Source: an uncultured Lachnospiraceae bacterium (lineage in GTDB: Bacteria > Bacillota > Clostridia > Lachnospirales > Lachnospiraceae). From it: 64,000 nt of DNA. The first letter of the stretch is position 1, and the number at the start of each line of letters is the position of its first letter. Both the position numbers and the translations under genes were made by a program. Where the stretch lies: the NCBI GenBank assembly GCA_947626365.1, contig CANQRW010000002.1, positions 60,940-124,939 on the forward strand, written 5' to 3'. The notes beneath the pieces were generated by a model. The model saw only the letters and a list, made by a program, of their open reading frames with translations. It was not told the DNA's origin and made no database searches. Positions 34,606 to 45,500 of this stretch are shown piece after piece.

Positions 34606-35244
34606 TTAGAACCCCTTACGTTTCCACCATTCAAGCAGTTTGAATCTTACAGTTATCCTTACCGGATGGTTATCGAAAAGAGAAGCATAATCGTCGTCTC
34701 CCAGAAGAATCCGAAGTTCTTCTCTGGATTCTTCCGGGATGACGGCGTGGGCAGCATCGATAAAACACAGCCGCGGGTAGAGGACACACCACCAGTTGCG
34801 TCCCCGGCCTTCCCCCAGGGTCACCTGCACGGCGTCATAGACGCCGCAGGGGAGGGTCAGGCTGCCGTAAGATTTGGTGGGAAAATAAGTCTGTGTCGTG
34901 TGTATATCCGCATGATAGGAATAACCGCTGGAAGCCATGAAGGCTTCCAGTTTGTTTTCCAGGGATTCTCTGTGCGCTTCCACATAATTGCAGATCGCTT
35001 CTTTTTCGCTGGAAGTTTCTTTCGGCAGTTCCCGCGCCAGCTCCTCCATGAGAAATGATTTCACATCTAGTTTCAGCTCCTGGTCTGCCTGAGAGTTGCT
35101 GTTGGCCAATATATGGAGCCGGAGAATTTTCGGAGCAATGCGTCCGGCAATATTCTCTGTACGGATCTGCAGCCAGCCCATGGCGCACAGGAAAGCCGCG
35201 AGAAAACAGGCGGCAGAGAGAATCAGTTCTTTTCTGTATTTCAT
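34606..35244 (-). CDS. spoIIR: Stage II sporulation protein R
   Basis: A 212-residue exported protein: a signal sequence (ELILSAACFLAAFLCAMGWL) followed by the SpoIIR domain with LRLHILANSNSQADQELKLDVK, YPTKSYG-like YFPTKSYGSLTLPCGVYDAVQVTLGEGRGRNWWC and LYPRLCF. SpoIIR is secreted from the forespore and triggers SpoIIGA to process pro-sigma-E. ATG 35244 has GGAGG eight bases upstream in the message. No clear sigma-F promoter was found by eye. The gene lies convergent to the TolC-like pair and divergent from ddl, from which it is separated by a long inverted repeat. Confidence 0.95.
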   Translation of the reverse strand: MKYRKELILSAACFLAAFLCAMGWLQIRTENIAGRIAPKILRLHILANSNSQADQELKLDVKSFLMEELARELPKETSSEKEAICNYVEAHRESLENKLEAFMASSGYSYHADIHTTQTYFPTKSYGSLTLPCGVYDAVQVTLGEGRGRNWWCVLYPRLCFIDAAHAVIPEESREELRILLGDDDYASLFDNHPVRITVRFKLLEWWKRKGF

Positions 35245-35298
35245 GATAGATACCTCCATTTATTGCGGGAAACGGTTCGGCCTTACGGTCGATCCGCA

Positions 35299-35362
35299 CA
35301 TACCGGGGAAGAATACAATGGGAAATCATAGAGATTTCTCATTGTAATTCTTCCCCGGTATG
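35299..35362. repeat. Long inverted repeat between spoIIR and ddl
   Basis: Left arm 35299-35327 and right arm 35333-35362 are reverse complements with one bulge and one mismatch: CATACCGGGGAAGAA...CAATG.GAAATC, with a five-base ATAGA centre. It can form a 29-bp hairpin. The right arm contains the -35 region of the ddl promoter. Confidence 0.88.
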
Positions 35363-35369
35363 ATATAAT
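35342..35369 (+). promoter_or_regulatory. Promoter for ddl-murI
   Basis: TTGTAA (35342-35347), 16-base spacer, TATAAT (35364-35369). The -35 and most of the spacer are in the right arm of the inverted repeat. Confidence 0.65.
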
Positions 35370-35411
35370 TAAACACGAAAATTGGAATCCATTGGAAATA
35401 AGGAGATTGGA

Positions 35412-36488
35412 ATGAGGGAAACAGTTGCGGTTTTGTTCGGCGGACAGTCATCGGAGCATGTGGTGTCCTGTATGTCGGCGGCCAATGTTATTGATCAGAT
35501 TGACAGAGAGAAGTACGATTTGATACTGATCGGCATTACAGAGGAAGGGCGATGGCTTCTGACAGAATCAGCGGAGGATATCCGTTCCGGGGCCTGGAGA
35601 GAAGGAAAGGTCTCGGCAGTCATCAGCCCTGATGCCACCAAAAAGTGCGTGATGATCGAGAGGGCTGCTGAGGTATCCGCGGACCGAGTTCAGGAGATCC
35701 CGGTGGATGTAGTATTTCCGGTACTCCACGGACTGTTTGGAGAAGACGGCACGGTGCAGGGACTTCTGGAACTGGCCAGAATCCCTTATGTGGGATGCGG
35801 CGTGCTGGCTTCTGCCGTATCCATGGACAAATTATATACGAAGATTGTGGTTGACGATCTGGGTATCCGGCAGGCCAGATATGTGCCGGTTATGAAAAAC
35901 CAGCTAAAAGATATGGAGGAAGTGATCGGAAGGGTGGAGGAGAAATTGCCCTATCCGGTGTTTGTGAAGCCTTCCAATGCCGGTTCCTCGCGGGGGGTCA
36001 GCAAGGCGGATAACAGGGAAGAACTGGCGGCGGCTCTCAATGAGGCAGCCTGTCACGACCGGAAGATCCTGGTGGAAGAGGCCATCACAGGCCATGAGGT
36101 GGAATGCGCTGTCTTTGGCGGCGGCGGCCGTCCGGTAGAGGCCTCCGGCGTCGGTGAGATTCTGGCGGCAGCGGAATTTTATGATTTTAACGCCAAGTAT
36201 TATAACGCTGAGTCCAAGACGATAGTGGATCCGGAACTTCCAGGAGATGCGGCAGAAACTGTTCGCCGGAATGCCATGGATATTTTCAGGGCCGTAGATG
36301 GTTACGGCCTGTCCAGGGTGGACTTTTTCGTCACCGATCAGGGCCAGGTTATTTTTAATGAGATCAATACCATGCCCGGGTTTACGGCCATCAGCATGTA
36401 TCCCATGCTGTGGGAGGCCAGAGGCGTGACCAAAGCCCAGCTGGTAAACAGACTGATCGAACACGCAAAGGAGCGCTATCATGCATAA
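35412..36488 (+). CDS. ddl: D-alanine--D-alanine ligase
   Basis: A 358-residue ATP-grasp ligase. N-terminal VAVLFGGQSSEHVVSCMSA, then VFPVLHGLFGEDGTVQGLLE, PYVGCGVLASAVSMDKLYTK, KPSNAGSSRGVSKA and the C-terminal metal site EINTMPGFTAISMYPMLWE. The omega-loop AEFYDFNAKYYNAES keeps the Tyr typical of D-Ala-D-Ala rather than D-Ala-D-Lac enzymes. It makes the dipeptide terminus of peptidoglycan precursors. ATG 35412 follows AAGGAG. Its 3' end overlaps murI by eight bases, pairing the two wall-precursor genes in one operon. No other van-type genes are present, so it is a housekeeping ligase. Confidence 0.95.
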   Translation: MRETVAVLFGGQSSEHVVSCMSAANVIDQIDREKYDLILIGITEEGRWLLTESAEDIRSGAWREGKVSAVISPDATKKCVMIERAAEVSADRVQEIPVDVVFPVLHGLFGEDGTVQGLLELARIPYVGCGVLASAVSMDKLYTKIVVDDLGIRQARYVPVMKNQLKDMEEVIGRVEEKLPYPVFVKPSNAGSSRGVSKADNREELAAALNEAACHDRKILVEEAITGHEVECAVFGGGGRPVEASGVGEILAAAEFYDFNAKYYNAESKTIVDPELPGDAAETVRRNAMDIFRAVDGYGLSRVDFFVTDQGQVIFNEINTMPGFTAISMYPMLWEARGVTKAQLVNRLIEHAKERYHA

Positions 36489-37302
36489 GAATGCCCCCAT
36501 AGGAGTCTTTGATTCCGGCGTCGGAGGACTGACCGTTGCCAGAGAGATCATCCGGCAGATGCCGGAGGAAAGAATCGTGTATTTCGGCGACACAGCCCGC
36601 CTGCCTTACGGAAGCAAATCCAGGGACACCATCATACGTTATTCCAGGCAGATCATCCGTTTCCTTCGGACCATGGATGTGAAAGCCATTGTCATTGCCT
36701 GCAATACGGCCAGCGCCTATGCTCTGGAAACAGTGGAAAGAGAATATGATCTGCCTATCATCGGCGTGATCGAGGCCGGAGCAGCCACGGCGCTCCGTGC
36801 TACCCGTAACGGCAAGATTGGCGTGATCGGTACGGAAGGAACTGTCGGCAGCGGTATCTATACGGAAGTCATGAAGAAGATGAATCCGGATATCCGGGTG
36901 TACGGAAAGGCCTGTCCCCTGTTCGTTCCGCTGGTGGAGGAGGGGCTTCTCCATGATTCTGTGACAGATGAAATCGCGTCCCGGTATCTGAGCGAATTAA
37001 AGGGACGATTTATCGACACACTGGTTTTGGGCTGCACCCATTATCCGCTCCTTCGTTCCACAGTGGGACGCATCATGGGAAGCGATGTTACGCTGGTGAA
37101 TCCGGCTTACGAGACAGCCCTGGAACTGAAGTCTCTTCTGGAGCAGAAAGACATGGCCTGTATGCCAGGTTCCGCCGACGGCGACCCGGACAAATACCGC
37201 TTTTATGTCAGCGATCTGGCGGATAAATTTACTGCATTCGCCACATCCATTCTGCCGAAGCAGGTAAAAGAAACCAAGAAAATCGATATTGAACTGTATT
37301 AG
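36481..37302 (+). CDS. murI: Glutamate racemase
   Basis: A 273-residue cofactor-independent racemase. The two catalytic Cys sites are visible in VIACNTASAYAL and LGCTHYPLL, with the opening signature PIGVFDSGVGGLTVAREI and the glycine-rich substrate loop YFGDTARLPYGSKS. It provides D-glutamate for peptidoglycan. The start overlaps the end of ddl by eight bases with AAAGGAG upstream. A DUF1934 gene follows after 12 bases, so ddl-murI-DUF1934 are probably one transcript ended by the terminator at 37758. Confidence 0.95.
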   Translation: MHKNAPIGVFDSGVGGLTVAREIIRQMPEERIVYFGDTARLPYGSKSRDTIIRYSRQIIRFLRTMDVKAIVIACNTASAYALETVEREYDLPIIGVIEAGAATALRATRNGKIGVIGTEGTVGSGIYTEVMKKMNPDIRVYGKACPLFVPLVEEGLLHDSVTDEIASRYLSELKGRFIDTLVLGCTHYPLLRSTVGRIMGSDVTLVNPAYETALELKSLLEQKDMACMPGSADGDPDKYRFYVSDLADKFTAFATSILPKQVKETKKIDIELY

Positions 37303-37314
37303 GAGTTGATTGTC

Positions 37315-37737
37315 ATGACTCGTGGGGTACTGATAAGCATCAGCGGCTGCCAGCGCACGGAGGGGGAGCCGGAAGTCATGGAGATGATGGTTACCGGCGA
37401 TTATTTTGAGAAGAACGGGAAACGTTACGTGATCTATGAGGAGATGCTGGAGGATGGCGCCGGCACCATTAAAAATACCATCAAGATCATGCCGGATCTG
37501 GTATCTATCGATAAGAAAGGCCAGATCAGCACGCATATGGTGTTTGAGAAGAATAAGAAGAATCTGACCTGTTATCTGACGCCTTTCGGCCAGATGATGA
37601 TTGGCATCAGCACAGATGACATCCGTCTTCAGGAAGAGGAGAATCTGCTGAAGGTGGATGTAGATTATTCTCTGGACATTAATTATGAGCATGTCTCTGA
37701 CTGCAATATCTCTCTGGCGGTGACGCCGAGGGCGTGA
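37315..37737 (+). CDS. DUF1934 (YwiB-like) beta-barrel protein
   Basis: A 140-residue small cytoplasmic protein: TRGVLISISGCQR, then GDYFEKNGKRYVIYEEM, TIKIMPDLVSIDKKG, and a C-terminal VDVDYSLDINYEHVSDCNISL. These match the DUF1934/YwiB family, predicted to have a calycin-like barrel. Function is unknown. ATG 37315 follows AGGAG at nine bases; the TTG at 37306 is less likely. Located at the end of the ddl-murI operon. Confidence 0.8.
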   Translation: MTRGVLISISGCQRTEGEPEVMEMMVTGDYFEKNGKRYVIYEEMLEDGAGTIKNTIKIMPDLVSIDKKGQISTHMVFEKNKKNLTCYLTPFGQMMIGISTDDIRLQEEENLLKVDVDYSLDINYEHVSDCNISLAVTPRA

Positions 37738-37757
37738 TAAGAAGCTGATATGAAAAG

Positions 37758-37791
37758 GCTGTAAGTCTCTTTCCGGGAACTTACAGCTTTT
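37758..37791. terminator. Terminator between DUF1934 gene and small membrane protein gene
   Basis: GCTGTAAGT (37758-37766) pairs with ACTTACAGC (37779-37787), followed by TTTT. Outer AAGCTGATAT/ATATCAGCTT arms extend the palindrome to both convergent genes, so it likely serves both strands. Confidence 0.8.
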
Positions 37792-37797
37792 ATTATA

Positions 37798-38259
37798 TCA
37801 GCTTTTCTTCTTTTCCTTCTTCAGGCCGATCCGCTCCAGCAGGCCCTTTTTCCTGGGCGGTGTGGGAACCGCGCCGCCGCGGACGCTCTTGATCTGAGTT
37901 ATGTAGATGCCGCTTACGACAGCCTTTACTTCTGTCTTCACGGGAAGGACGGCAAATACCTGTTCATCAGCGATCAGGGTCATTACCCTGGGACCAACCT
38001 TGGCTTTTACAATCGGGACCTTCATCCGCTTGCCGTACCAGGGGGTCTGCTCAGACACCACCTTGGGGAGATTGGCCTCCGAAAGTTTCATTTTCTTTTT
38101 ATCAATGATCAGCATGGATACGGTCTGGGCGGCTGCATCCAGAAGATTCTGCTGCTCTACCTGTTTTTTCTCCAGCTTTCTTCCCAGAAAATAGAGGACC
38201 GCCAGAGCAATGATTACGATCAGCAGAATAACAAGCAATACGTTTAAAAATGTGTTCAC
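37798..38259 (-). CDS. Small single-pass membrane protein, function unknown
   Basis: A 153-residue protein: one N-terminal membrane helix (FLNVLLVILLIVIIALAVLYFL), a short coiled-coil-like stretch (GRKLEKKQVEQQNLLDAAAQ), then a small soluble domain with KVPIVKAKVGPRVMTLIADEQVFAVLPV and GIYITQIKSVRGG, and a Lys-rich tail. I do not recognise the family; an N-in, domain-in-cytoplasm topology is suggested by the positive residues after the helix. GTG 38259 is chosen since GGAGG lies eight bases upstream; an ATG at 38274 would overlap that site. It is convergent with the DUF1934 gene and divergent from rpoB. Confidence 0.6.
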   Translation of the reverse strand: MNTFLNVLLVILLIVIIALAVLYFLGRKLEKKQVEQQNLLDAAAQTVSMLIIDKKKMKLSEANLPKVVSEQTPWYGKRMKVPIVKAKVGPRVMTLIADEQVFAVLPVKTEVKAVVSGIYITQIKSVRGGAVPTPPRKKGLLERIGLKKEKKKS

Positions 38260-38361
38260 GGGGAATACCTCCATAAAGAGCTAATAATTTGCAGCGCAAA
38301 TATTATAGCACTAACCGATTGAAAAAGCAAGGAAAAAGAAGAAAAATTGGCAAAAAGGCTC

Positions 38362-38390
38362 TTGACACCTTGACAGCGCTATGATATTAT
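38362..38390 (+). promoter_or_regulatory. Promoter for rpoB-rpoC
   Basis: TTGACA (38362-38367), 17-base spacer, TATTAT (38385-38390). A second TTGACA at 38370-38375 overlaps the spacer. The transcript has a leader of about 85 bases before the rpoB ATG. Confidence 0.8.
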
Positions 38391-38484
38391 GAAGTTTGCA
38401 CTATTATGGATTCGTGTGCATTTAAGGGTGTTTTATGCTCAAAAACCGCAGTAAAAGAATAGAAAAACAGGGGTGAAATTGTCA

Positions 38485-41400
38485 ATGGAGAAAAGCAGAA
38501 TGCGTCCTGTGAAAGCAGGGAAAAGCGAAAGAATGAGCTTCTCAAGACAGAAGGAAGTTCTTGAGATGCCGAACCTGATTGAAATCCAGAAGACCTCCTA
38601 CCAGTGGTTCCTCGATGAGGGACTGAAAGAGGTTTTTCAGGATATCTCTCCAATCGCGGATTTTGCAGGTCACCTGAGCCTTGAGTTTGTCGATTTCACA
38701 TTATGTAAGGATGATGTGAAATATACCATTGCGGAGTGCAAGGAGCGGGATGCTACCTATGCCGCGCCGCTGAAGGTCAAGGTCCGGCTTTGCAATAAAG
38801 ATAAGGAAGAGATCAATGAACATGAGATTTTCATGGGCGACCTTCCGCTTATGACAGATACCGGTTCTTTCGTGATTAACGGCGCGGAGCGTGTTGTTGT
38901 CAGCCAGCTGGTCCGTTCTCCAGGCATTTATTACGGGATGACCCGGGATAAGGGCGGCAAAGAACTGTACTCCTGTACCGTGATCCCCAACCGCGGCGCC
39001 TGGCTGGAATATGAGACAGACTCCAATGACATTTTCTATGTCCGTGTTGACCGTACCAGGAAGGTTCCGGTGACGGTGCTGGTCCGTGCCCTCGGTTACG
39101 GGACTAACGCGGAGATCCTTGATATATTCGGCGAGGAACCGAAGATTCTGGCCAGCTTTGGTAAAGATGTTTCCGACAATTACCAGGATGGCCTGTTAGA
39201 GCTGTATAAAAAGATCCGTCCCGGCGAGCCTCTGTCTGTGGACAGCGCGGAGAGTATGCTGAACAGTATGTTCTTTGACCCCAGAAGATACGATTTGGCA
39301 AGAGTCGGGCGTTACAAATTTAATAAGAAGCTTTCTTTCAAAAACCGTCTTAACGGCCATGTACTGGCAGAGGATGTGATCAATCCCGAGACCGGCGAGA
39401 TCATGGCTTCCGCCGGGCAGACCATGGATAAGAAGACGGCGGAGGAGATCCAGAACGCGGCAGTTCCCTATGTGTGGATTCAGGGCATTGACCGGAACGT
39501 AAAGGTGATCTCCAACATGATGGTTGACTTAAGCAGGTATGTGGACTTTGATCCGAAGGAGGCCGGCGTTGTAGAGTTAGTATTCTACCCGGTGCTTAAG
39601 CCTATACTGGATGAATTTGGAGGAGACCAGGAAGAGCTGAAGAGGGTGATCCGCCGCAATCTGTCGGAACTGGTCCCCAAGCACATTACGAAGGAAGATA
39701 TCATTGCTTCCATTAACTATAATATGCACCTGGAGAATCACATCGGCAATACGGATGATATCGACCATCTGGGCAACCGAAGAATCCGTGCCGTAGGCGA
39801 ACTGCTTCAGAATCAGTACCGCATCGGCCTGGCCCGTATGGAGAGAGTGGTCCGTGAGCGGATGACGACCCAGGACATTGACGGCATCACGCCCCAGTCC
39901 CTGATCAACATCAAACCCGTAACTGCGGCGGTGAAGGAGTTCTTCGGAAGTTCCCAGCTGTCCCAGTTTATGGACCAGAACAACCCATTAGCAGAGCTGA
40001 CTCACAAGCGGCGTCTGTCCGCCCTGGGCCCCGGCGGCCTGTCCAGAGACCGTGCCGGATTTGAGGTCCGAGACGTTCATTACACCCATTACGGACGTAT
40101 GTGTCCCATTGAGACCCCCGAAGGTCCCAACATCGGCCTGATCAACTCCCTGGCTACTTATGCCCGGGTGAATATTTACGGATTTGTGGAAGCGCCTTAC
40201 CGTATCGTGGATAAGAGCGACCCGAAGAACCCGGTAGTTACGGATGAGGTGGTCTACCTGACTGCCGATGAGGAAGACAATTATGTGGTGGCCCAGGCCA
40301 ATGAACCTTTGGATGAAGAAGGCCATTTCATTCACCGGAATGTTTCCGGCCGCCATAAGACGGAGACTTCTTCTTTCCATAAGGAAAGCATCGATCTGAT
40401 GGACGTATCTCCGAAGATGGTATTCTCGGTGGCGACCTCCATGATTCCTTTCCTGGAGAATGACGATGCCAATCGTGCTCTGATGGGTTCCAACATGCAG
40501 CGTCAGGCAGTGCCGCTTCTGAACACGGAGGCTCCCGTGGTGGGAACCGGTATGGAAGGCAAGGCGGCTGTGGACTCCGGCGTCTGCGTAGTGGCGAAGA
40601 ATGCCGGAGTGGTGGAGCGCTCCGCTTCCAACGAGATCATTATCAAGCGGGATTCCGACGGCGTGAAGGACGTCTATCACCTGACCAAATTTGAGAGAAG
40701 CAATCAGTCCAACTGTTACAATCAGAAGCCGATCGTGTACAAGGGAGACCATGTGGAGGCCGGCGAGGTGATCGCGGACGGCCCGTCCACCCACAACGGA
40801 GAGATTGCCCTGGGCAAGAATCCGCTGATCGGATTCATGACCTGGGAAGGATATAACTACGAGGACGCCGTCCTGTTAAGCGAAAAGCTGGTGCAGGACG
40901 ATGTCTACACTTCCGTCCACATCGAGCAGTATGAGGCGGAGGCCCGCGATACCAAGCTGGGGCCGGAAGAGATTACCCGTGATGTTCCCGGCGTAGGTGA
41001 GGACGCCCTGAAGAACCTGGATGAGAGAGGGATCATCCGCATCGGCGCCGAAGTCCGTGCCCAGGATATTCTGGTAGGCAAGGTGACTCCCAAGGGAGAG
41101 ACAGAACTGACAGCGGAGGAGCGGCTTCTGCGGGCGATCTTCGGCGAGAAGGCCCGTGAGGTTCGCGATACATCCCTGAAGGTGCCCCACGGAGCTTACG
41201 GTATCGTAGTGGATGCGAAAGTATTTACCAGGGAGAACGGCGATGAGCTGTCTCCCGGCGTCAATCAGACGGTCCGCATCTACATTGCCCAGAAGAGAAA
41301 GATTTCTGTAGGCGACAAGATGGCCGGACGTCACGGCAACAAGGGCGTTGTGTCCAGAGTGCTTCCCGTGGAGGATATGCCTTTCCTGCCCAACGGACGT

Positions 41401-42363
41401 CCGCTGGACATCGTGCTGAATCCTCTGGGCGTGCCCTCCCGTATGAATATCGGTCAGGTGCTGGAGACCCACTTAAGTCTTGCTGCCAAGGCTTTGGGCT
41501 TTAATGTATCCACTCCTGTGTTTGACGGCGCGGATGAGAAGGAGATCATGAACGCCCTGGATATGGCCAATGATTATGTCAATGGCACCTGGGAAGATTT
41601 CCAGGAGAAATATAAAGATATTCTGGACCCGGCAGTCATGGAATACCTGGGCTCCCATCTTGAGCACAGGGAGCTGTGGAAAGGAGTGCCCATTACCAGA
41701 GACGGAAAGGTAAGGCTTCGTGACGGCCGTACCGGCGAGTATTTCGACAGCCCGGTTACCATCGGCCACATGCATTACCTGAAGCTCCATCATCTGGTTG
41801 ACGATAAGATCCACGCCCGTTCCACCGGCCCATATTCCCTGGTTACCCAGCAGCCTCTGGGCGGCAAGGCCCAGTTCGGCGGCCAGCGTTTCGGTGAGAT
41901 GGAAGTGTGGGCCCTGGAGGCTTACGGCGCGTCTTACACGCTGCAGGAGATCTTGACAGTGAAATCCGATGATGTGGTGGGCCGTGTTAAGACTTATGAG
42001 GCCATCATCAAGGGTGAGAATATTCCTGAGGCGGGGATTCCTGAATCCTTCAAGGTTCTTCTGAAAGAACTGCAGTCTCTGGGCCTGGATGTAAGAGTGC
42101 TTCGTGATGACAACACAGAAGTGGAGCTGACCGAGAGCGTGGATTACGGCGATACGGATCTGCGGGCAATTATCGAAGGAGACAGATCCTATAATCGGGA
42201 TGAGTCTTATGAGAGCTACGGTTACCAGTCCCAGGAGTTCCAGAACGGAGAACTGGTGGATATCGGCGAGGATGATTACGAGGAAGAAGACGAGGATGAT
42301 TCCTACGACGACCTGGAGCCGGATGACAGTGAATTTATGAATGAGAATATGGACGAGAACTAA
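38485..42363 (+). CDS. rpoB: DNA-directed RNA polymerase subunit beta
   Basis: A 1292-residue beta subunit. The rifampicin-pocket segment (about 486-515) reads [29 protein letters not shown], with wild-type Asp, His and Ser at the main resistance positions. [12 protein letters not shown], the metal-contacting [13 protein letters not shown] and the C-terminal [26 protein letters not shown] are all present. An acidic C-terminal tail ([11 protein letters not shown] and DEN) extends beyond the conserved core. ATG 38485 follows AGGGGTG; GTG 38473 overlaps that site. rplJ/rplL are not upstream here, unlike many bacteria; a divergent membrane-protein gene is. rpoC follows after 139 bases. Confidence 0.98.
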   Translation: MEKSRMRPVKAGKSERMSFSRQKEVLEMPNLIEIQKTSYQWFLDEGLKEVFQDISPIADFAGHLSLEFVDFTLCKDDVKYTIAECKERDATYAAPLKVKVRLCNKDKEEINEHEIFMGDLPLMTDTGSFVINGAERVVVSQLVRSPGIYYGMTRDKGGKELYSCTVIPNRGAWLEYETDSNDIFYVRVDRTRKVPVTVLVRALGYGTNAEILDIFGEEPKILASFGKDVSDNYQDGLLELYKKIRPGEPLSVDSAESMLNSMFFDPRRYDLARVGRYKFNKKLSFKNRLNGHVLAEDVINPETGEIMASAGQTMDKKTAEEIQNAAVPYVWIQGIDRNVKVISNMMVDLSRYVDFDPKEAGVVELVFYPVLKPILDEFGGDQEELKRVIRRNLSELVPKHITKEDIIASINYNMHLENHIGNTDDIDHLGNRRIRAVGELLQNQYRIGLARMERVVRERMTTQDIDGITPQSLINIKPVTAAVKEFFGSSQLSQFMDQNNPLAELTHKRRLSALGPGGLSRDRAGFEVRDVHYTHYGRMCPIETPEGPNIGLINSLATYARVNIYGFVEAPYRIVDKSDPKNPVVTDEVVYLTADEEDNYVVAQANEPLDEEGHFIHRNVSGRHKTETSSFHKESIDLMDVSPKMVFSVATSMIPFLENDDANRALMGSNMQRQAVPLLNTEAPVVGTGMEGKAAVDSGVCVVAKNAGVVERSASNEIIIKRDSDGVKDVYHLTKFERSNQSNCYNQKPIVYKGDHVEAGEVIADGPSTHNGEIALGKNPLIGFMTWEGYNYEDAVLLSEKLVQDDVYTSVHIEQYEAEARDTKLGPEEITRDVPGVGEDALKNLDERGIIRIGAEVRAQDILVGKVTPKGETELTAEERLLRAIFGEKAREVRDTSLKVPHGAYGIVVDAKVFTRENGDELSPGVNQTVRIYIAQKRKISVGDKMAGRHGNKGVVSRVLPVEDMPFLPNGRPLDIVLNPLGVPSRMNIGQVLETHLSLAAKALGFNVSTPVFDGADEKEIMNALDMANDYVNGTWEDFQEKYKDILDPAVMEYLGSHLEHRELWKGVPITRDGKVRLRDGRTGEYFDSPVTIGHMHYLKLHHLVDDKIHARSTGPYSLVTQQPLGGKAQFGGQRFGEMEVWALEAYGASYTLQEILTVKSDDVVGRVKTYEAIIKGENIPEAGIPESFKVLLKELQSLGLDVRVLRDDNTEVELTESVDYGDTDLRAIIEGDRSYNRDESYESYGYQSQEFQNGELVDIGEDDYEEEDEDDSYDDLEPDDSEFMNENMDEN

Positions 42364-42502
42364 ATTCACGGTTGCCTGCGCGGCAGTGAGAAATTTGCCA
42401 TGCAGGCAGATATGAAAGAATGCTTTCATACGTCAGCCCTGATATCTGAGATGTGCGGCGCGTTCGCGCTGCGGAATGAATATATAGAAGGGAGTATCAC
42501 TC
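42364..42502 (+). other. Structured rpoB-rpoC spacer
   Basis: A 139-base gap with three potential hairpins: TGCCTGC/GCAGGCA (about 42373-42406), ATGAAAG-AATG-CTTTCAT (about 42412-42429), and GCGCG/CGCGC around TT (about 42458-42469). rpoB and rpoC are usually nearly contiguous, so this is a long, structured spacer. No T-run follows, so read-through is expected. Confidence 0.55.
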
Positions 42503-45500
42503 ATGCCTGAGACGAATGAAACTTATCAGCCCATGACATTCGATGCGATAAAGATTGGCCTGGCCTCTCCGGAGAAGATTCTGGAGTGGTCTCATGGAGA
42601 AGTGAAGAAGCCTGAGACGATCAATTACAGGACCCTGAAGCCCGAGAAGGACGGATTGTTCTGCGAGCGTATCTTCGGTCCCAGCAAGGACTGGGAATGC
42701 CACTGCGGCAAATATAAAAAGATCCGTTATAAAGGCGTTATCTGCGACCGCTGCGGCGTGGAAGTAACGAAAGCAAGCGTGCGCCGTGAGCGTACCGGGC
42801 ATATTGCCCTGGCGGCTCCGGTATCCCATATCTGGTATTTTAAGGGAATTCCCAGCCGTATGGGATTGATTCTGGATCTGTCCCCCAGGGTGCTGGAGAA
42901 GGTTCTGTATTTTGCCTCCTATATTGTACTGGATGCGGGGGATACCGGCCTTCAGTACAAACAGGTGCTGTCTGAGAAGGAGTACCGCGAGGAACTGGAG
43001 AAATATGGAGCCGGCGCATTCCGTGTGGGAATGGGGGCTGAGGCTATTCAGGAGCTTCTGAAAGCGATCGATCTTGAGAAGGATTCTGAGGAGCTGCGCA
43101 GAGAACTTAAGAACTCTACCGGACAGAAGAGAGCCAGGATCATTAAGAGGCTGGAGGTAGTGGAGGCCTTCCGCAATTCCGGCAACAAACCGGAATGGAT
43201 GGTCATGAATGTGATTCCGGTGATTCCGCCGGATATCCGCCCCATGGTACAGCTGGACGGCGGCAGATTCGCCACCTCCGATTTAAACGATTTGTACAGA
43301 AGAATTATCAATAGAAATAACCGCCTTGCCAGACTGCTGGAACTGGGAGCGCCGGATATTATCGTCCGCAACGAGAAGAGAATGCTTCAGGAAGCGGTGG
43401 ATGCCCTGATTGATAACGGCAGACGGGGCCGTCCGGTGACCGGCCCGGGCAACCGTGCTCTGAAGTCCATATCCGACATGCTGAAGGGCAAACAGGGACG
43501 TTTCCGTCAGAACCTTCTGGGCAAGCGTGTGGACTATTCCGGCCGTTCTGTTATTGTGGTCGGCCCGGAACTGAAGATTTATCAGTGCGGACTGCCTAAG
43601 GAGATGGCAATCGAGCTGTTTAAGCCTTTCGTTATGAAGGAACTGGTGTCCAACGGCACCGCCCATAATATCAAGAATGCCAAGAAGATGGTGGAGCGTC
43701 TGCAGCCCGAGGTCTGGGATGTGCTGGATGATGTCATCAAAGAGCATCCGGTTATGCTGAATCGCGCTCCTACACTGCACAGGCTTGGTATCCAGGCCTT
43801 CGAGCCGATTCTGGTCGAGGGCAAGGCAATCAAGCTTCATCCTCTGGTATGTACCGCGTTTAACGCCGACTTTGACGGCGACCAGATGGCAGTTCATCTG
43901 CCTTTGTCCGTGGAAGCTCAGGCAGAGTGCCGTTTCCTGCTTTTGTCGCCCAATAACCTGCTGAAGCCGTCAGACGGCGGCCCGGTGGCGGTTCCCTCCC
44001 AGGATATGGTTCTGGGTATCTATTATCTGACTCAGGAAAGACCTGGAGCCAAAGGCGAGGGCATGATTTTCAAGAATCCCAATGAGGCGATCCTGGCATA
44101 TGAAAACGGCGCTGTTACCCTCCATTCCCGGGTGAAGGTGAGAGTGACCAAGACAATCAATGGCGAGCAGAAGAGCGGTATCATCGAATCCACCGTGGGA
44201 CGTTTCATCTTCAATGAGATCATCCCTCAGGATCTGGGATTTGTAGACAGAAGTATTCCGGAGAATGAGCTGAAGCTGGAGATTGACTTCCTGGTAGGCA
44301 AGAAGCAGTGCAAGCAGATTCTGGAGAAGGTCATCAATGTCCACGGCGCCGGTCAGACGGCCGAGACCCTGGATGACATCAAGGCCATTGGCTACAAGTA
44401 TTCTACCAAGGCTGCCATGACCGTATCCATCTCCGATATGACTGTGCCGGAGAGCAAGCCCAGGCTGCTGGCGGAGGCTCAGGCTACGGTAGATAAGATT
44501 GCCAGAAACCATCGTCTTGGACTGACCACTGACGAGGGACGTTACAAGGAGGTCATTGAGACCTGGAAGAAGACCGACGAACAGCTGACTCACGATCTGC
44601 TGTCCGGACTGGATCCCTATAACAATATTTTCATGATGGCTGACTCCGGAGCCCGTGGTTCCGATAAGCAGATCAAGCAGCTGGCCGGCATGCGCGGACT
44701 GATGGCGGATACCACCGGCCATACCATTGAGCTGCCCATCAAGTCCAATTTCCGTGAGGGCCTGGATGTTCTGGAGTATTTCATCTCCGCCCACGGAGCC
44801 CGTAAGGGTCTGTCCGATACGGCTCTGCGTACTGCCGACTCCGGTTATCTGACCAGACGTCTGGTGGACGTATCCCAGGATCTGATCATCCGGGAGGTGG
44901 ACTGCTGCGAAGGCAAGGAAATCCCCTACATGGAGATTAAGGCTTTCATGAACGGCGAGGAAACCATCGAGACCCTTCAGGAAAGACTGACAGGAAGATA
45001 TATTGCTGAGACCATCACCGATCCGGATACGGGAGAAGTGGTAGTGAAAGCCAACCATATGTGTACGCCGGCAAGGGCGGCTGCAGTCGTGAAAGTGCTG
45101 CAGAAGACCGGCCGCAGCAGCGTCAAGATCCGTACGGTCCTGACCTGTAAATCTCACATCGGAATCTGCTCCAAGTGCTATGGCGCCAACATGGCTACCG
45201 GCCAGATGGTGCAGGTGGGCGAGGCCGTAGGAATCATTGCTGCGCAGTCCATCGGTGAGCCTGGAACCCAGCTTACCATGCGTACCTTCCATACCGGCGG
45301 CGTGGCCGGCGGCGATATCACACAGGGTCTTCCCCGTGTCGAGGAGCTGTTCGAGGCCAGAAAGCCCAAGGGACTTGCCATTATCAGCGAGATTCCCGGA
45401 CTGGTGGCAATCAAGGATACCAAGAAGAAGAAAGAAGTTGTGGTCACTGATGTCGAGACCGGCAACGCCAAGACTTACCTGATTCCTTATGGTTCCAACC

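Noticed and set aside
35412..37302. Vancomycin-resistance ligase cluster
   Set aside because: The ligase keeps the D-Ala-D-Ala type omega-loop Tyr and neighbours are murI and DUF1934, not vanH/vanX.
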